A stretch of DNA of 41,741 nucleotides, taken from positions 1 to 41,741 of the forward strand of contig NZ_JADOGI010000083.1 of the NCBI RefSeq assembly GCF_015645445.1, read 5' to 3'. The DNA is from Nonomuraea cypriaca. GTDB taxonomy: Bacteria > Actinomycetota > Actinomycetes > Streptosporangiales > Streptosporangiaceae. The notes beneath the pieces are model-generated. The model saw only the letters and a list, made by a program, of their open reading frames with translations. It made no database searches and was not told the origin of the DNA. A program made the translations under genes and the position numbers. This document shows positions 1 through 6,924 of this stretch, piece by piece (positions within the stretch are counted from its first letter, which is position 1; each line of letters starts with the position of its first letter).

Positions 1-128
1 GAACCCCGCCTGACGACAGAGATCGTGGAGAGCCCGTTGCCGAGAGATCGGCACGGCGGGTTCGGCGAGCGGCCTGGGGAAACGGACCGAGAGCAATCCC
101 GGCACCGCGCCCCAGGCCGACTCAACAA
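1..128. other. GC-rich edge segment, possible host DNA left of attL
   Basis: This stretch is richer in GC than the adjoining integrase. In the minus strand, one frame off the integrase, it is open and reads like actinomycete coding sequence, with mostly G or C third positions. It could be the end of a chromosomal gene joined to the phage. It is too short to identify, and no att core repeat is visible. Confidence 0.35.
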
Positions 129-1049
129 CCGTGTGCCCTTCTCTAGTCCAGCCTTCTCGACACCTTCCCTCCAGCACTCATTGAACGACTTCCGCTGAAC
201 GATCCGACGACAGCGATTGGTGATGAGAACCTTGTCGGGGCCTTGGTCGTGTTGAGCTATGTGCCGATTGATCTCGTCGAGCAGGAAGTCATCGATCGGA
301 AGTGACCTCTTGCTGGCCTTCGTCTTCAGCTCGACCAGCTTTCCGCCTTGTGCTTGCTTGAGGACCTGAACCCGTTTCCTGAGGAAGTCCACCCGAGGAA
401 GGGTCAGCCCGAGAGCTTCCCCTTCTCTGAGTCCCAAGCCGGCGCCCAACCACACTGCCAACCTGTATCTGGGAGTGATGAACGCGGCCAAGGCAACGAC
501 GGCCGAGGGCGGGAGAGGCTCCACTAGTTCCTTCTCGATGGTCGGTAGAGGAACTCGGGTACAGGGGTTGGCCGGTATCACACCATCGTCCACAGCAGCC
601 TGCATCATGGCCCGAAGGACCGAGAAGACTGTGTGAGTGGTGGACGGAGCAAGCCTGAGCGATGCGACGAAGGCTTTCATATCACTACGACTGAGGGTCC
701 CCATCCTGCGATCACCGAGAAGCGGGATGATGTGGGCCCTGATGTGCGTCCTGTAGGTGTCTGAGGAGTTCTTCCTGAGGTGGACCTGAGCAGGTAGGTA
801 CTTGGCCTCTGCATACTCTCGGACCTTCACCGCACCGTTCTTGGGGTCGAAGCCTGGAGTTGTCTGCTGCGCGGCCTCCATCTTCTTGTGGTGAGCCTCA
901 GCCTCGGTCTTCTTGGTGAATGCCTCGGTCTGCTCTCGGCCGTTGACCCCCATCCAGCAGGCTAACCACCTCTTTCCTCTGCCGTTCTTCTTGGTGGGCT
1001 TCCTCGTCGGGCCTGTGCCGCTGAACCACTGATCTTTGACTCTTCCCAT
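1..1049 (-). CDS. int: Tyrosine site-specific integrase, catalytic C-terminus not present in the window
   Basis: Integrates and excises the phage by site-specific recombination. The minus-strand frame opens at ATG 1049 behind a purine-rich ribosome site (GGAGAGGAG) and stays open to the edge (349 codons). Residues 1-60 are basic, like an arm-binding domain. Residues ~75-165 resemble the SAM-like core-binding domain. The catalytic domain then starts, with the first Arg at ~208 in GLGLREGEAL and the beta-hairpin Lys region near 242-247. After AGLEKGTR (residues ~300-307) the expected HDLRH box, LGH box and Tyr are absent. The last ~42 residues are Arg/Ser/Pro/Cys-rich and unlike integrases. The gene is therefore truncated, shifted or joined to foreign DNA at about position 128. 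An intact copy could only exist if an insertion separates the two halves. Confidence 0.8.
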   Translation of the reverse strand, partial: MGRVKDQWFSGTGPTRKPTKKNGRGKRWLACWMGVNGREQTEAFTKKTEAEAHHKKMEAAQQTTPGFDPKNGAVKVREYAEAKYLPAQVHLRKNSSDTYRTHIRAHIIPLLGDRRMGTLSRSDMKAFVASLRLAPSTTHTVFSVLRAMMQAAVDDGVIPANPCTRVPLPTIEKELVEPLPPSAVVALAAFITPRYRLAVWLGAGLGLREGEALGLTLPRVDFLRKRVQVLKQAQGGKLVELKTKASKRSLPIDDFLLDEINRHIAQHDQGPDKVLITNRCRRIVQRKSFNECWREGVEKAGLEKGTRLLSRPGARCRDCSRSVSPGRSPNPPCRSLGNGLSTISVVRRG

Positions 1050-1185
1050 GCACCGCTCCTCTCCTTCGTCGTTCCGCTAGCCAATCTAGGTGCTCTATGC
1101 GCTCTACGTCTACTGTCCAGCTCACTTCTCATAACCGCTGCTCACCTACCACTGCTCACGCTGTTCGCACCTAGGAGGTACTCGT

Positions 1186-1434
1186 ATGAACCCTGTTGCT
1201 ATGTCCGTTACCGCGAGCCTGATCACGTTCTTCCTCACGGGTCTCCTTGGCTTAGGTGGCCGGCTGATGCTGAAGTCCCTGAAGAGATGGATGGACGAGG
1301 AGATCAAGTCACGACTCGTCCCCAATGGTGGGTCCTCGATCGACGACAAGCTGAGACGCATTGAGAAGTCTGTGACTGCCTTGATGGAACTGCACGAGGA
1401 AGATCCGACACACGCTCACAACACAAGGCCCTAG
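1186..1434 (+). CDS. Small membrane protein with PNGGSS motif (holin-like / DUF2746-like)
   Basis: An 82-residue protein starting 7 nt after a perfect AGGAGGT. Residues ~5-28 form one hydrophobic helix (VTASLITFFLTGLLGLGGRL), followed by a charged amphipathic tail. The motif PNGGSSIDDKLRRIE recurs in small actinophage membrane proteins often annotated as holin-like. That family link is from memory, not from a search. A short N-terminal anchor with a cytoplasmic coiled tail fits a membrane-associated phage protein. It is the first rightward gene, divergent from int, so the 1050-1185 spacer probably holds both promoters. If it is a holin it is far from any recognisable endolysin, which weakens that reading. 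Confidence 0.65.
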   Translation: MNPVAMSVTASLITFFLTGLLGLGGRLMLKSLKRWMDEEIKSRLVPNGGSSIDDKLRRIEKSVTALMELHEEDPTHAHNTRP

Positions 1435-1732
1435 CGACGCAACACAGGTGGATCGTTTGTGTCGCGCCTGAGACGGCTCCTGCGGGCCTATCAGACTGAA
1501 GTGGTCTCCCAGTACCGGGGAAGGCTCCAAGGCGCTCACAAAGCCGTACAGAGCCCTCCAGGACTGTCTAGGGGCTGTGGGACTCTGAGCCGCACCGAGC
1601 GAGGAGTCCCCAGTCTTACCCTCGAAGCTCTCAGATCGATTCTAAGGGCCTCTGAGGGTCGGCCCTAGTCCATGTACCCAGAACGGCTGTGAGGCCCTGA
1701 GATTCCCGCTGTGTCGCTCTCTAGGAGGTGTC
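1435..1732. other. Spacer of ~300 bases with stem-loops, no convincing gene
   Basis: A 69-codon GTG frame (1459-1668) lacks a ribosome site and reads as low-complexity Arg/Ser/Leu, so I do not call it. The clearest structure is a 7-bp perfect inverted repeat GGGACTC/GAGTCCC at 1579-1610 with an 18-nt loop. The segment ends with the ribosome site AGGAGGTG of the HNH gene. Confidence 0.5.
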
Positions 1733-2035
1733 ATGCCGTTACGCCCGTGTGGAACCTGTAGGAGGCCAGTCCCCGACGGTCGGTGTGCTGCGCACCCTCC
1801 CGCGGCCAACAGGTACAGGCCCAACAAGCCGAGGGGACCGTATGGCACTGCTGAGTTCAAGAGGAACCGTCTGATCGTCCTGGATGCTGCGGGGTGGACG
1901 TGCGTGGTCCGAGGGTGTGGTGCCTACGCCGATACCGCTGACCACATCACTCCATGGACCAAGGGTGGCAGCTCAGCCGTCGAGAACCTTCAGGCGATGT
2001 GCCGGCCTCACAACTCGGGTAAGAGAGACCGCTAG
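1733..2035 (+). CDS. Small HNH endonuclease
   Basis: A 100-residue protein with ATG 3 nt after AGGAGGTG. It has an N-terminal zinc-knuckle-like CGTCRRPVPDGRCAAH, then the HNH core: a CxxxxC pair near residues 57-62, ADHITPW (first His), GG, NLQAMCRPHNSGK (Asn and last His). HNH proteins of this size nick or cut DNA. In many phages they sit beside TerS/TerL and aid cos cleavage; here the gene lies near int instead, while a second HNH gene precedes TerS. It could be the packaging HNH displaced by rearrangement, or a free-standing homing-type nuclease. Confidence 0.85.
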   Translation: MPLRPCGTCRRPVPDGRCAAHPPAANRYRPNKPRGPYGTAEFKRNRLIVLDAAGWTCVVRGCGAYADTADHITPWTKGGSSAVENLQAMCRPHNSGKRDR

Positions 2036-2150
2036 GGAGCTCTGATAAGCGCGATCGATAGGAGTGCTGGCAAGAGGGATCGGTGAACACATGTCAGGCA
2101 TAGGTTGCTAGATGCCCAGGTCAACCCTATGTGACCTATCTCACACCCCT

Positions 2151-2206
2151 GGAATGTTCGGGATCCTTGATTTTTACACCTTTATATAAGTGAGGGACCA
2201 AAGAGG
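2151..2206 (+). repeat. AT-rich element, copy 1
   Basis: Core GATTTTTACACCTTTATA then TAAGTGAGGG and an A/G-rich tail ending AAAGAGG. Its upstream part, AATGTTCGGGATCCTT, is nearly identical in copy 4. Confidence 0.7.
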
Positions 2207-2390
2207 GGCGGAGGTTCACCGGAGCGGACAGCCGAGGCATCGAGGAGGCTCCGTCATGGGTCGCCTCCTGCCCAACCCCTCGACGACCTCGGACAGATAC
2301 ACCGTGGATCTTGAAACCTCAGAGTGCCTAGTTGGAGCCCCAGATACCCTCTCAACGTTGCAGGTCAAACCACGTGACGCAGATCACACT

Positions 2391-2450
2391 TGAGAATCCG
2401 CCGCTTTTCGTGATTTGCCGCCCTATATACACATGTAGAGGGGAAAGAGG
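2391..2450 (+). repeat. AT-rich element, copy 2
   Basis: Core GATTTGCCGCCCTATATA, then ACATGTAGAGGGGAAAGAGG. It is followed at 2447-2478 by the perfect 8-bp inverted repeat GAGGAGAC/GTCTCCTC. The upstream partner motif (GTTGGAGCCCCAGATACC) lies near 2330. Confidence 0.65.
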
Positions 2451-2679
2451 AGACGAGCCTCGACGGCGGAGTCTCCTCATCGCCTCCACACCCGCTTCGC
2501 TCTGCTGACGCCCCTGAGGCCCTGAGAGCGGCTGTGCGGGCCTGTGAGCGTCTCTCTGGTACCGACTAAGCGCAGCACCTCCACTCCGTGATGCGCTGCT
2601 ACCCAAGATGGCTCTGAGTCGCTTAGGGAGCTTCTCAGGGCTTCGAGACAAGAAGTTGGAGCCCCAAGCACCCTCATCT

Positions 2680-2730
2680 CGCCGGATTCCTAGATTTGGC
2701 GGGTTATAAACAAGTGAGAGGGGAAAAGGG
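2680..2730 (+). repeat. AT-rich element, copy 3
   Basis: Core GATTTGGCGGGTTATAAA, then CAAGTGAGAGGGGAAAAGGG. The partner motif AAGAAGTTGGAGCCCCAAGC starts near 2651. Confidence 0.65.
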
Positions 2731-2791
2731 GTACAGCATCCATCGGCAGGTGTCCAGAGCCCTCAGGCAAGAAGTTGGAGTACCAGGCACC

Positions 2792-2850
2792 TAGAATGTT
2801 CGGAATCCTCGATTTTTACACCTTTATACAAGTGAGAGGGGAAAGAGAGG
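2792..2850 (+). repeat. AT-rich element, copy 4
   Basis: Core GATTTTTACACCTTTATA, then CAAGTGAGAGGGGAAAGAG. Partner motif AAGAAGTTGGAGTACCAGGC near 2770. Copies 1 and 4 are the most alike. Confidence 0.7.
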
Positions 2851-3007
2851 GCATGGCTCCGGCCGAGGGGCCTATGCCGAGGCTGACAGCTCCTCCCACT
2901 TCGCTGACAGCTCCGTTGCCCGGAACACTCCTGACACGTCCAAGATTCTTTAGAGCCCAACCCCAGGTCAGAGTGATGGCTCAAAAAAAGTTGCTCGAAA
3001 CCTGTGC

Positions 3008-3055
3008 AGGATCGGGGATTTTAACACGTATACACCTATGAGAGAACAAGAGAGC
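3008..3055 (+). repeat. AT-rich element, copy 5 (most diverged)
   Basis: Core GATTTTAACACGTATACA, then CCTATGAGAGAACAAGAGAG. It is followed by stem-loop 3074-3106 and the zinc-ribbon gene, the only copy directly upstream of a convincing gene. Confidence 0.55.
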
Positions 3056-3073
3056 AAACCCCTCCGCACCACC

Positions 3074-3106
3074 AAGGCCCCACCGGCTTGACGCCTAAGG
3101 GGCCTT
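3074..3106. other. Stem-loop, family II (AAGGCCCC/GGGGCCTT)
   Basis: A perfect 8-bp stem with a 17-nt loop. The reverse complement of the loop, TTAGGCGTCAAGCCGGT, matches 13 of 17 positions of the loop at 6112-6128, while the stem differs. It lies just upstream of the gene at 3129 and could be a terminator for transcripts from the repeat array or a leader structure. Confidence 0.6.
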
Positions 3107-3128
3107 TCGCATGTCCAAGGAGACACCC

Positions 3129-3704
3129 GTGAAGACCAGCACCAAGGCTTGTAAGCACTGCACCACCGCCTACGAGGTTCCTGCACGTCGAGGACGGACC
3201 AAGGACTTCTGCTCTGACCCTTGCCGTACCACCTACCGGAGGGCGTACAAGGCTGAGTACAAGAGGGACAACGGCAGCAAGTGCGAGGGATGCCTGAAGA
3301 CGAAGTTCATGGAGGAGTACGAGCGGACCTGTTCCCCCTGGTGCTCTGAGGTCGTCAAGCTGATGGAGGGCTACGACGGCGTACGAGGGCTTACCCGAGA
3401 GCAGGCCGTGGTGGTTGCGGATGCTGAGGGTTGGCCCAAGGTGAACCTCCCGCACCGTCCCCGCATCAACGACCTGGAGCAGCTACAGAGGTACGAACTC
3501 GCTCCGGTGATACACGAGGACGGAGGTTGGTCACACGGGGACTACCGCATCATCACCTGTGACAGCGACTTCGAGTCCTACGACGACAACGCTTTCGGGG
3601 TGCGTGACTGGATCGCTGACGATGACAACACACCCTACGCGAGGCTGGCACGGGATCCTGAGGCTACGGCGTGGTTGAACGAGAACAAGGGTTGGCACCT
3701 CTGA
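3129..3704 (+). CDS. Zinc-ribbon protein of unknown function
   Basis: GTG 3129 is preferred because AAGGAG stands 7 nt before it; an in-frame ATG at 3111 has no comparable site. The protein is 191 residues. The N-terminal third holds two treble-clef/FCS-type clusters: CKHC near residue 8 with CSDPC near 29, and CEGC near 50 with CSPWC near 69. These are typical of phage zinc-finger proteins, some of which are remnants of HNH or endonuclease VII folds. The C-terminal half is acidic, ends in ENKGWHL, and I do not recognise it. It may bind DNA or be a degenerate nuclease. Confidence 0.7.
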   Translation: MKTSTKACKHCTTAYEVPARRGRTKDFCSDPCRTTYRRAYKAEYKRDNGSKCEGCLKTKFMEEYERTCSPWCSEVVKLMEGYDGVRGLTREQAVVVADAEGWPKVNLPHRPRINDLEQLQRYELAPVIHEDGGWSHGDYRIITCDSDFESYDDNAFGVRDWIADDDNTPYARLARDPEATAWLNENKGWHL

Positions 3705-3936
3705 CCTCGGCGAGTAGTCTTTTTGGTATACATAGGAGGGCATAGCATCTAGCGGAGCATCACGAAGAGACTGCGAAGCTCCTATGGTGTGCTTGTAAGT
3801 CCCTCCGAACCACAGCCACCCCCACGCTAGACCATAGCACAAGCGGCCAGTCCTGTCTCTCGACGTCCTGGCCATACCTAGCATGCCTACAATGCCTACA
3901 GTCGGGACCTGAGCGATCAGTTCCCTAGGAGACACC
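3705..3936. other. Spacer with inverted repeats
   Basis: No gene seen. It contains GGCCAG/CTGGCC (3845-3873, 6 bp) and GGAGC/GCTCC around a loop ending GCGAAGCTCC. The 3' end carries the ribosome site CTAGGAG of the next gene. Confidence 0.4.
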
Positions 3937-4125
3937 ATGAGCAGCACCGCACCGACGTTCTATCGCTCGCAGCCCGCTGACAGTGACAACGCCCGGGAGC
4001 CCAATGAGGCGACCATGGCGAAGATTCGGGAGATCGAGCAGGCCCTGACCGACGGCTTCGCGATGATGGATGACTACTTCGAGAGGATCAACGCCAAGCT
4101 CGACGACATGGGCTTCTCCCGCTGA
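3937..4125 (+). CDS. Small hypothetical phage protein
   Basis: A 62-residue protein with a good start (AGGAG 6 nt before ATG). The sequence is hydrophilic and acidic. Residues ~27-58 (MAKIREIEQALTDGFAMMDD onward) have heptad-like spacing suggesting a short coiled coil. No family recognised. It lies among small early-type genes with separate ribosome sites. A role as an adaptor or regulator is only a guess. Confidence 0.65.
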   Translation: MSSTAPTFYRSQPADSDNAREPNEATMAKIREIEQALTDGFAMMDDYFERINAKLDDMGFSR

Positions 4126-4177
4126 TCGCTTCACTGACGCTCCGCTAGACCTCACAGCTTCATAGACGTACGACCTC

Positions 4178-4211
4178 AGAGCCCCTTTGGCATCCGTGCC
4201 GGCGGGGCTCT
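4178..4211. other. Stem-loop, family II (AGAGCCCC/GGGGCTCT)
   Basis: A perfect 8-bp stem enclosing TTTGGCATCCGTGCCGGC, which itself forms GGC/GCC. The loop layout is shared with 6104-6136 and, inverted, 3074-3106. It lies between two small genes, 34 nt before the next start, and may end the upstream transcript. Confidence 0.6.
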
Positions 4212-4244
4212 CCTCATGTCCAGCAACCTCCCAAGGAGCGAACC

Positions 4245-4502
4245 ATGCACATGGAATCCCGCGACACCAACCCTGTGATCGAGAACTTCATCATGGACTC
4301 GATCGAGCGCGGCAGTGACTGGAAGCAGGGCCTTGAATACCTGGAGTTCATCCTCACCGAGTGCACCTACGTCAACGACAACGGCACGATCCGGAAGCTG
4401 ATGAGGCGGTTCAAGCCGATGGGGTTCGTCCGGGCAAGGGCGCTGCTCCAGGAACTTCCGATCGAGCGCGATGACCTAGGCCGTTGGGTCCACGCAGCCT
4501 GA
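4245..4502 (+). CDS. Small hypothetical phage protein
   Basis: An 85-residue protein starting after AAGGAG with 6-nt spacing. It is predicted mostly helical, with a Trp near residue 25 (GSDWKQGLEYLEFIL) and a basic patch IRKLMRRFKPMGFVRARALL, which could contact nucleic acid. No family recognised. It precedes the winged-helix gene by 58 nt and may be co-transcribed with it. Confidence 0.65.
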   Translation: MHMESRDTNPVIENFIMDSIERGSDWKQGLEYLEFILTECTYVNDNGTIRKLMRRFKPMGFVRARALLQELPIERDDLGRWVHAA

Positions 4503-4560
4503 CGACCGACACACCCACCGTCTGACCTCTCAGGCGCGAACCTCCTAAGGAGATAGAACG

Positions 4561-4995
4561 ATGACCTCAGAAGTGCACGACATCACGCTAGACGCCCTCG
4601 ACGAGCTGGAGCTTACGTGGAACGACGCTCCGCAGCCTGAGCCCGAGGCCGGTAACCGTCAGTGGGGCAAGGTCTTCCAGCAGTTCTCAGGAGAGGTCGC
4701 AAAGGAAAGCTCAGGGCCTGGTCCTTACCGCCTCCTGCTCGCTGCCATGTCCAGGGCCGATAACCAAGGGCACGCTCTGTTCGCACCAGGAGAGCTACAG
4801 GAGATCCTCGGCAAGAACGGCAAGCCAGCCTCCAGGAGGACCGTGTTCAACGTCCTGGAGGTTCTCCGAGAGGACGGCCTGACCTACGGAGGCGGCGGTG
4901 AGCACTGTGTGTGGCTGTCCCGAGAGTTCTGGTCCAGGGGTCGAGCCTCGTCGGGGTACTGCCGGGTGCACAAGACGAGCGGCTATCCAGGCTGA
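4561..4995 (+). CDS. Winged-helix DNA-binding protein
   Basis: A 144-residue protein with AAGGAG 9 nt upstream of ATG. The N-terminal ~50 residues are acidic and linker-like. Residues ~55-120 form a winged-helix pattern: YRLLLAAMSRADNQGHALFA, LQEILGKNGKPASRRTVFNV (helix-turn-recognition helix), VLEVLREDGLTYGGGGEHCV (wing). Similar domains occur in phage and plasmid replication initiators and in regulators. With no other repressor candidate in the left arm, it is the best candidate for an early regulator or a minimal replication protein. This is inference from fold pattern only. Confidence 0.65.
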   Translation: MTSEVHDITLDALDELELTWNDAPQPEPEAGNRQWGKVFQQFSGEVAKESSGPGPYRLLLAAMSRADNQGHALFAPGELQEILGKNGKPASRRTVFNVLEVLREDGLTYGGGGEHCVWLSREFWSRGRASSGYCRVHKTSGYPG

Positions 4996-5488
4996 GTGCT
5001 AAAAAGCTGCACTGGCGAGTGAAGAAAAGCTGCACTGGACGAGTCTCCTACCTGCCAGGATGCGAACTCCTCTAAGAGGCTCTAATCCATGGACGGGTAA
5101 TAGAACCCCTGGTAGGAGGCTGGAATCCAAAGGGAAGCCTCCTTACTCCGTATCGGCTTCCTAGTAGTTGGTGACTGCCTCACTGTCGTTCGGCTACCAG
5201 AAGGTTGGCCGACCGGAGGAAGAGGCCAACCAGTCCATGGGTCCCTGCCTCATCGGCTTCCCATGTACTACCCCTGATGAAGAAAGAAGTAAGTCACCAG
5301 TCCTGGCTTAGGCCGTCCTGGTGCTAGAGGGTCCGACCTCCAAGAGGACCCTCGTAGAAAGAAGTAACTAACCACTCCACTCGTACCTCGTTCCGTTAAC
5401 CATCCAAGCTGTCGAGTCCAGTTTGGGCTGTCCTCGACCTTTACCACTCCAGGCATGCTAACCAAACCTCCAAGACCTGAGGAACATC
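4996..5488. other. 493-base non-coding region dense in perfect stem-loops
   Basis: No convincing gene. It opens with a 19-20 nt imperfect tandem repeat (AAAAGCTGCACTGGCGAGT at 5002-5020 and a copy with one extra base at 5025-5044). Five inverted repeats follow: GGAGGCT/AGCCTCC (5114-5143), GGTTGGCC/GGCCAACC (5203-5231), CACCAG/CTGGTG (5295-5323), GAGGGTCC/GGACCCTC (5327-5353) and GTCGAG/CTCGAC (5411-5438). The string AGAAAGAAGTAA occurs twice (5281 and 5356). This density suggests a structured RNA, a regulatory region or an origin-like locus. Confidence 0.55.
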
Positions 5489-6082
5489 ATGACCAACCAG
5501 CCTGAGCAGTTCTGCATCGGCCACATGGCCTCTCACTACCTCTCCTCGTTCTACTCCGAATACCCCATGTGCAAGGAGGCTGGCCGAGACATGAAGCTTC
5601 GAGGCCAGTTCTCCATCTCAGCCGATGAGTACGATTCCATGTTGGAGGCCCAAGGCTACTGCTGTGCTCTCTGCGGTAAGTCCGAGGTCGAGAACGCAAT
5701 GACGAAGGCCGACGGGAGTGTCAAGCCTCGGAAGCTGGCTGTAGACCACTGGCACGGATGTACTCACCAGCCTACGGACAAGCACCTCTCCTGCGGTCGG
5801 TGCATTCGGGCTCTGCTCTGCAACGAGGACAACATCCAGCTCACTGAGGCAGTCGAGAAGTACCTCCTGTCTCTCACTTCCTTCGAGGTCATCGAGAAGT
5901 ACGGAGAGGCCAGCAAGGAACTGCGTCAGTGGCGTTACCTGATGAGGTTCAACCGACGTATGCAAGAGGACATCCCGCCCTACGGCCTCGACTACTTCCC
6001 GAACTCACCGGTCTTTGAGAACAGCGTGAGGCGATACACCGAGGAGCTTCACTACATGTCCTCTGCTGTTGGCATCGCCTGA
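5489..6082 (+). CDS. Recombination endonuclease VII-like protein
   Basis: A 197-residue protein; ATG follows CTGAGGA. The diagnostic block ISADEYDSMLEAQGYCCALC, then KLAVDHWHGC and LSCGRCIRALLCNEDN (residues ~43-115), matches the endonuclease VII fold: CxxC and CxxC zinc ligands, the DHxH active site and the R-LLCNxCN-like end in which the second Cys/Asn pair reads NEDN. The family resolves branched DNA during replication and packaging (T4 gp49 is the model). The C-terminal 80 residues are unassigned. It sits among HNH and zinc-ribbon genes. Confidence 0.85.
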   Translation: MTNQPEQFCIGHMASHYLSSFYSEYPMCKEAGRDMKLRGQFSISADEYDSMLEAQGYCCALCGKSEVENAMTKADGSVKPRKLAVDHWHGCTHQPTDKHLSCGRCIRALLCNEDNIQLTEAVEKYLLSLTSFEVIEKYGEASKELRQWRYLMRFNRRMQEDIPPYGLDYFPNSPVFENSVRRYTEELHYMSSAVGIA

Positions 6083-6103
6083 TTAACCCCAAGACGTTCT
6101 GAG

Positions 6104-6136
6104 AGGCCCCCTAAGGCTCCATGCCGGTGGGGGCCT
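6104..6136. other. Stem-loop, family II (AGGCCCCC/GGGGGCCT)
   Basis: A perfect 8-bp stem with loop TAAGGCTCCATGCCGGT, 21 nt after the endonuclease VII stop. Likely a transcription terminator. The loop is conserved with 3074-3106 (opposite strand) and in layout with 4178-4211. Confidence 0.65.
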
Positions 6137-6187
6137 AGTCATTCCACCACCCAATCTTCACAGCCCCTTAGAAAGGCACACAGGCAC

Positions 6188-6310
6188 ATGAACGAGTACC
6201 CCACCACCGAAGAGTTCTGCAAGCTCAGCTCCGACGAACAGCACCGCCTTATCTACCAGCTGTTCGAGGACATCAAGGACACCATGGACCGCATCCTCGA
6301 CAAGCACTGA
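6188..6310 (+). CDS. Small acidic phage protein, 40 residues
   Basis: Reads MNEYPTTEEFCKLSSDEQHR and continues through a helical stretch to ILDKH, stop at 6308. Codon use matches the neighbours. The upstream purine run GAAAGG is about 13 nt away, a little far. The composition (acidic, amphipathic helix LIYQLFEDIKDTMDRIL) resembles the 62-residue protein at 3937 in style. Function unknown. Confidence 0.6.
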   Translation: MNEYPTTEEFCKLSSDEQHRLIYQLFEDIKDTMDRILDKH

Positions 6311-6402
6311 TCAGCTCGACCGCTTAGCCATCCCCACTGCACTTCGTTCCGTTCCATTGCCATCCCCACTCCATTCGAGTACTAGGCAAAGGGAAAAGAA
6401 CC

Positions 6403-6636
6403 ATGGGTTACGACGCGCTTCAGGACTGGATCACGAGCTACAACCAGGCCCGCCCCAACATCCACAACACCACGCCGCTGGCCAGCACCCATCGCAGGGA
6501 GTATGCCGAGATGCGTTGCCTGGGCTGTGGCAATGAGGATTGGGCCAAGTCCGGTGACATCTCCTACCGCTGTTCGCCCTGTCGCAGGAGCCGATACACG
6601 CTAGGTCTGTCGAGGATCGTCAAGCAGTTCATCTGA
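6403..6636 (+). CDS. Small zinc-ribbon protein
   Basis: A 77-residue protein preceded by GGGAAAAGAACC. Residues ~37-61 form a zinc ribbon: MRCLGCGNEDW (CxxC) and YRCSPCRRSR (CxxC), followed by a basic tail (RIVKQFI). The ~36 N-terminal residues are unassigned. It belongs to a run of four zinc-binding proteins ahead of the packaging genes and may bind DNA or RNA. Confidence 0.7.
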   Translation: MGYDALQDWITSYNQARPNIHNTTPLASTHRREYAEMRCLGCGNEDWAKSGDISYRCSPCRRSRYTLGLSRIVKQFI

Positions 6637-6660
6637 TCCCAACTGAGAACTGGTAGGCGC

Positions 6661-6687
6661 GACACACTCACTTCGTGGCGCGTCGCT
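6661..6687. repeat. 27-nt dispersed repeat, copy A
   Basis: Matches 14696-14722 at 24 of 27 positions, all differences being transitions. It contains CAC-TTC-GTG inside GCGAC/GTCGC, so it can fold as a two-part stem. It lies directly before the 6688-6715 terminator. Confidence 0.6.
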
Positions 6688-6715
6688 GGGGAGTGCCTAC
6701 TGATGGGCGCTCCCC
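6688..6715 (+). terminator. Probable intrinsic terminator
   Basis: A 10-bp stem GGGGAGTGCC / GGCGCTCCCC (one G-U pair) with an 8-nt loop, followed by TTCTT, 51 nt after the zinc-ribbon gene stop. Confidence 0.65.
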
Positions 6716-6782
6716 TTCTTGCTGCTCATGACTAGTTCAACCAATCAACGCATCATCACTATCACTCGAAGGACTAACCAAC

Positions 6783-6875
6783 ATGTGCGAGTTCTGTGGT
6801 CGTCGTCCGATCAGAAGCCAGAAGAGCAAGGCGTGCAACCGCTGTCACACCAGGCTGCACCGGAAGGGGAAGTGA
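6783..6875 (+). CDS. Tiny zinc-knuckle protein, 30 residues
   Basis: Reads MCEFCGRRPIRSQKSKACNR, then CHTRLHRKGK and stop. Two CxxC pairs (CEFC and CNRC) 14 residues apart, in a very basic chain, make a complete minimal zinc ribbon. AAGGA lies 7-8 nt before ATG. It sits 49 nt upstream of the large zinc-ribbon/HNH gene and may be an independent DNA/RNA-binding peptide. Confidence 0.7.
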   Translation: MCEFCGRRPIRSQKSKACNRCHTRLHRKGK

Positions 6876-6924
6876 TCCCAAGCCAACCGAGAGCTTCAAT
6901 CGTAAGACCAACCAAGGAGAAGTA

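Larger units (their letters stand above)
2036..3073. other. 1-kb non-coding region carrying a five-copy repeated element
   Basis: No frame here has a credible ribosome site and codon pattern. The region is organised around five degenerate copies of an AT-rich element, most followed by an inverted repeat (for example GAGGAGAC/GTCTCCTC, 2447-2478). Three copies are preceded by a second motif around GTTGGAG. The organisation suggests repeated promoters or operators, or a family of short transcripts. Confidence 0.6.

Noticed and set aside
1..45. HDLCR string in a minus-strand frame at the left edge, reminiscent of the integrase HDLRH box
   Set aside because: It is in a different frame, about 40 codons too far downstream and lacks the following motif; taken as chance.
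1459..1668. 69-codon GTG frame
   Set aside because: No ribosome site, spans a perfect hairpin and reads as low-complexity sequence.
2775..3041. 88-codon frame in the repeat array
   Set aside because: It spans repeated elements whose other copies do not keep the frame.
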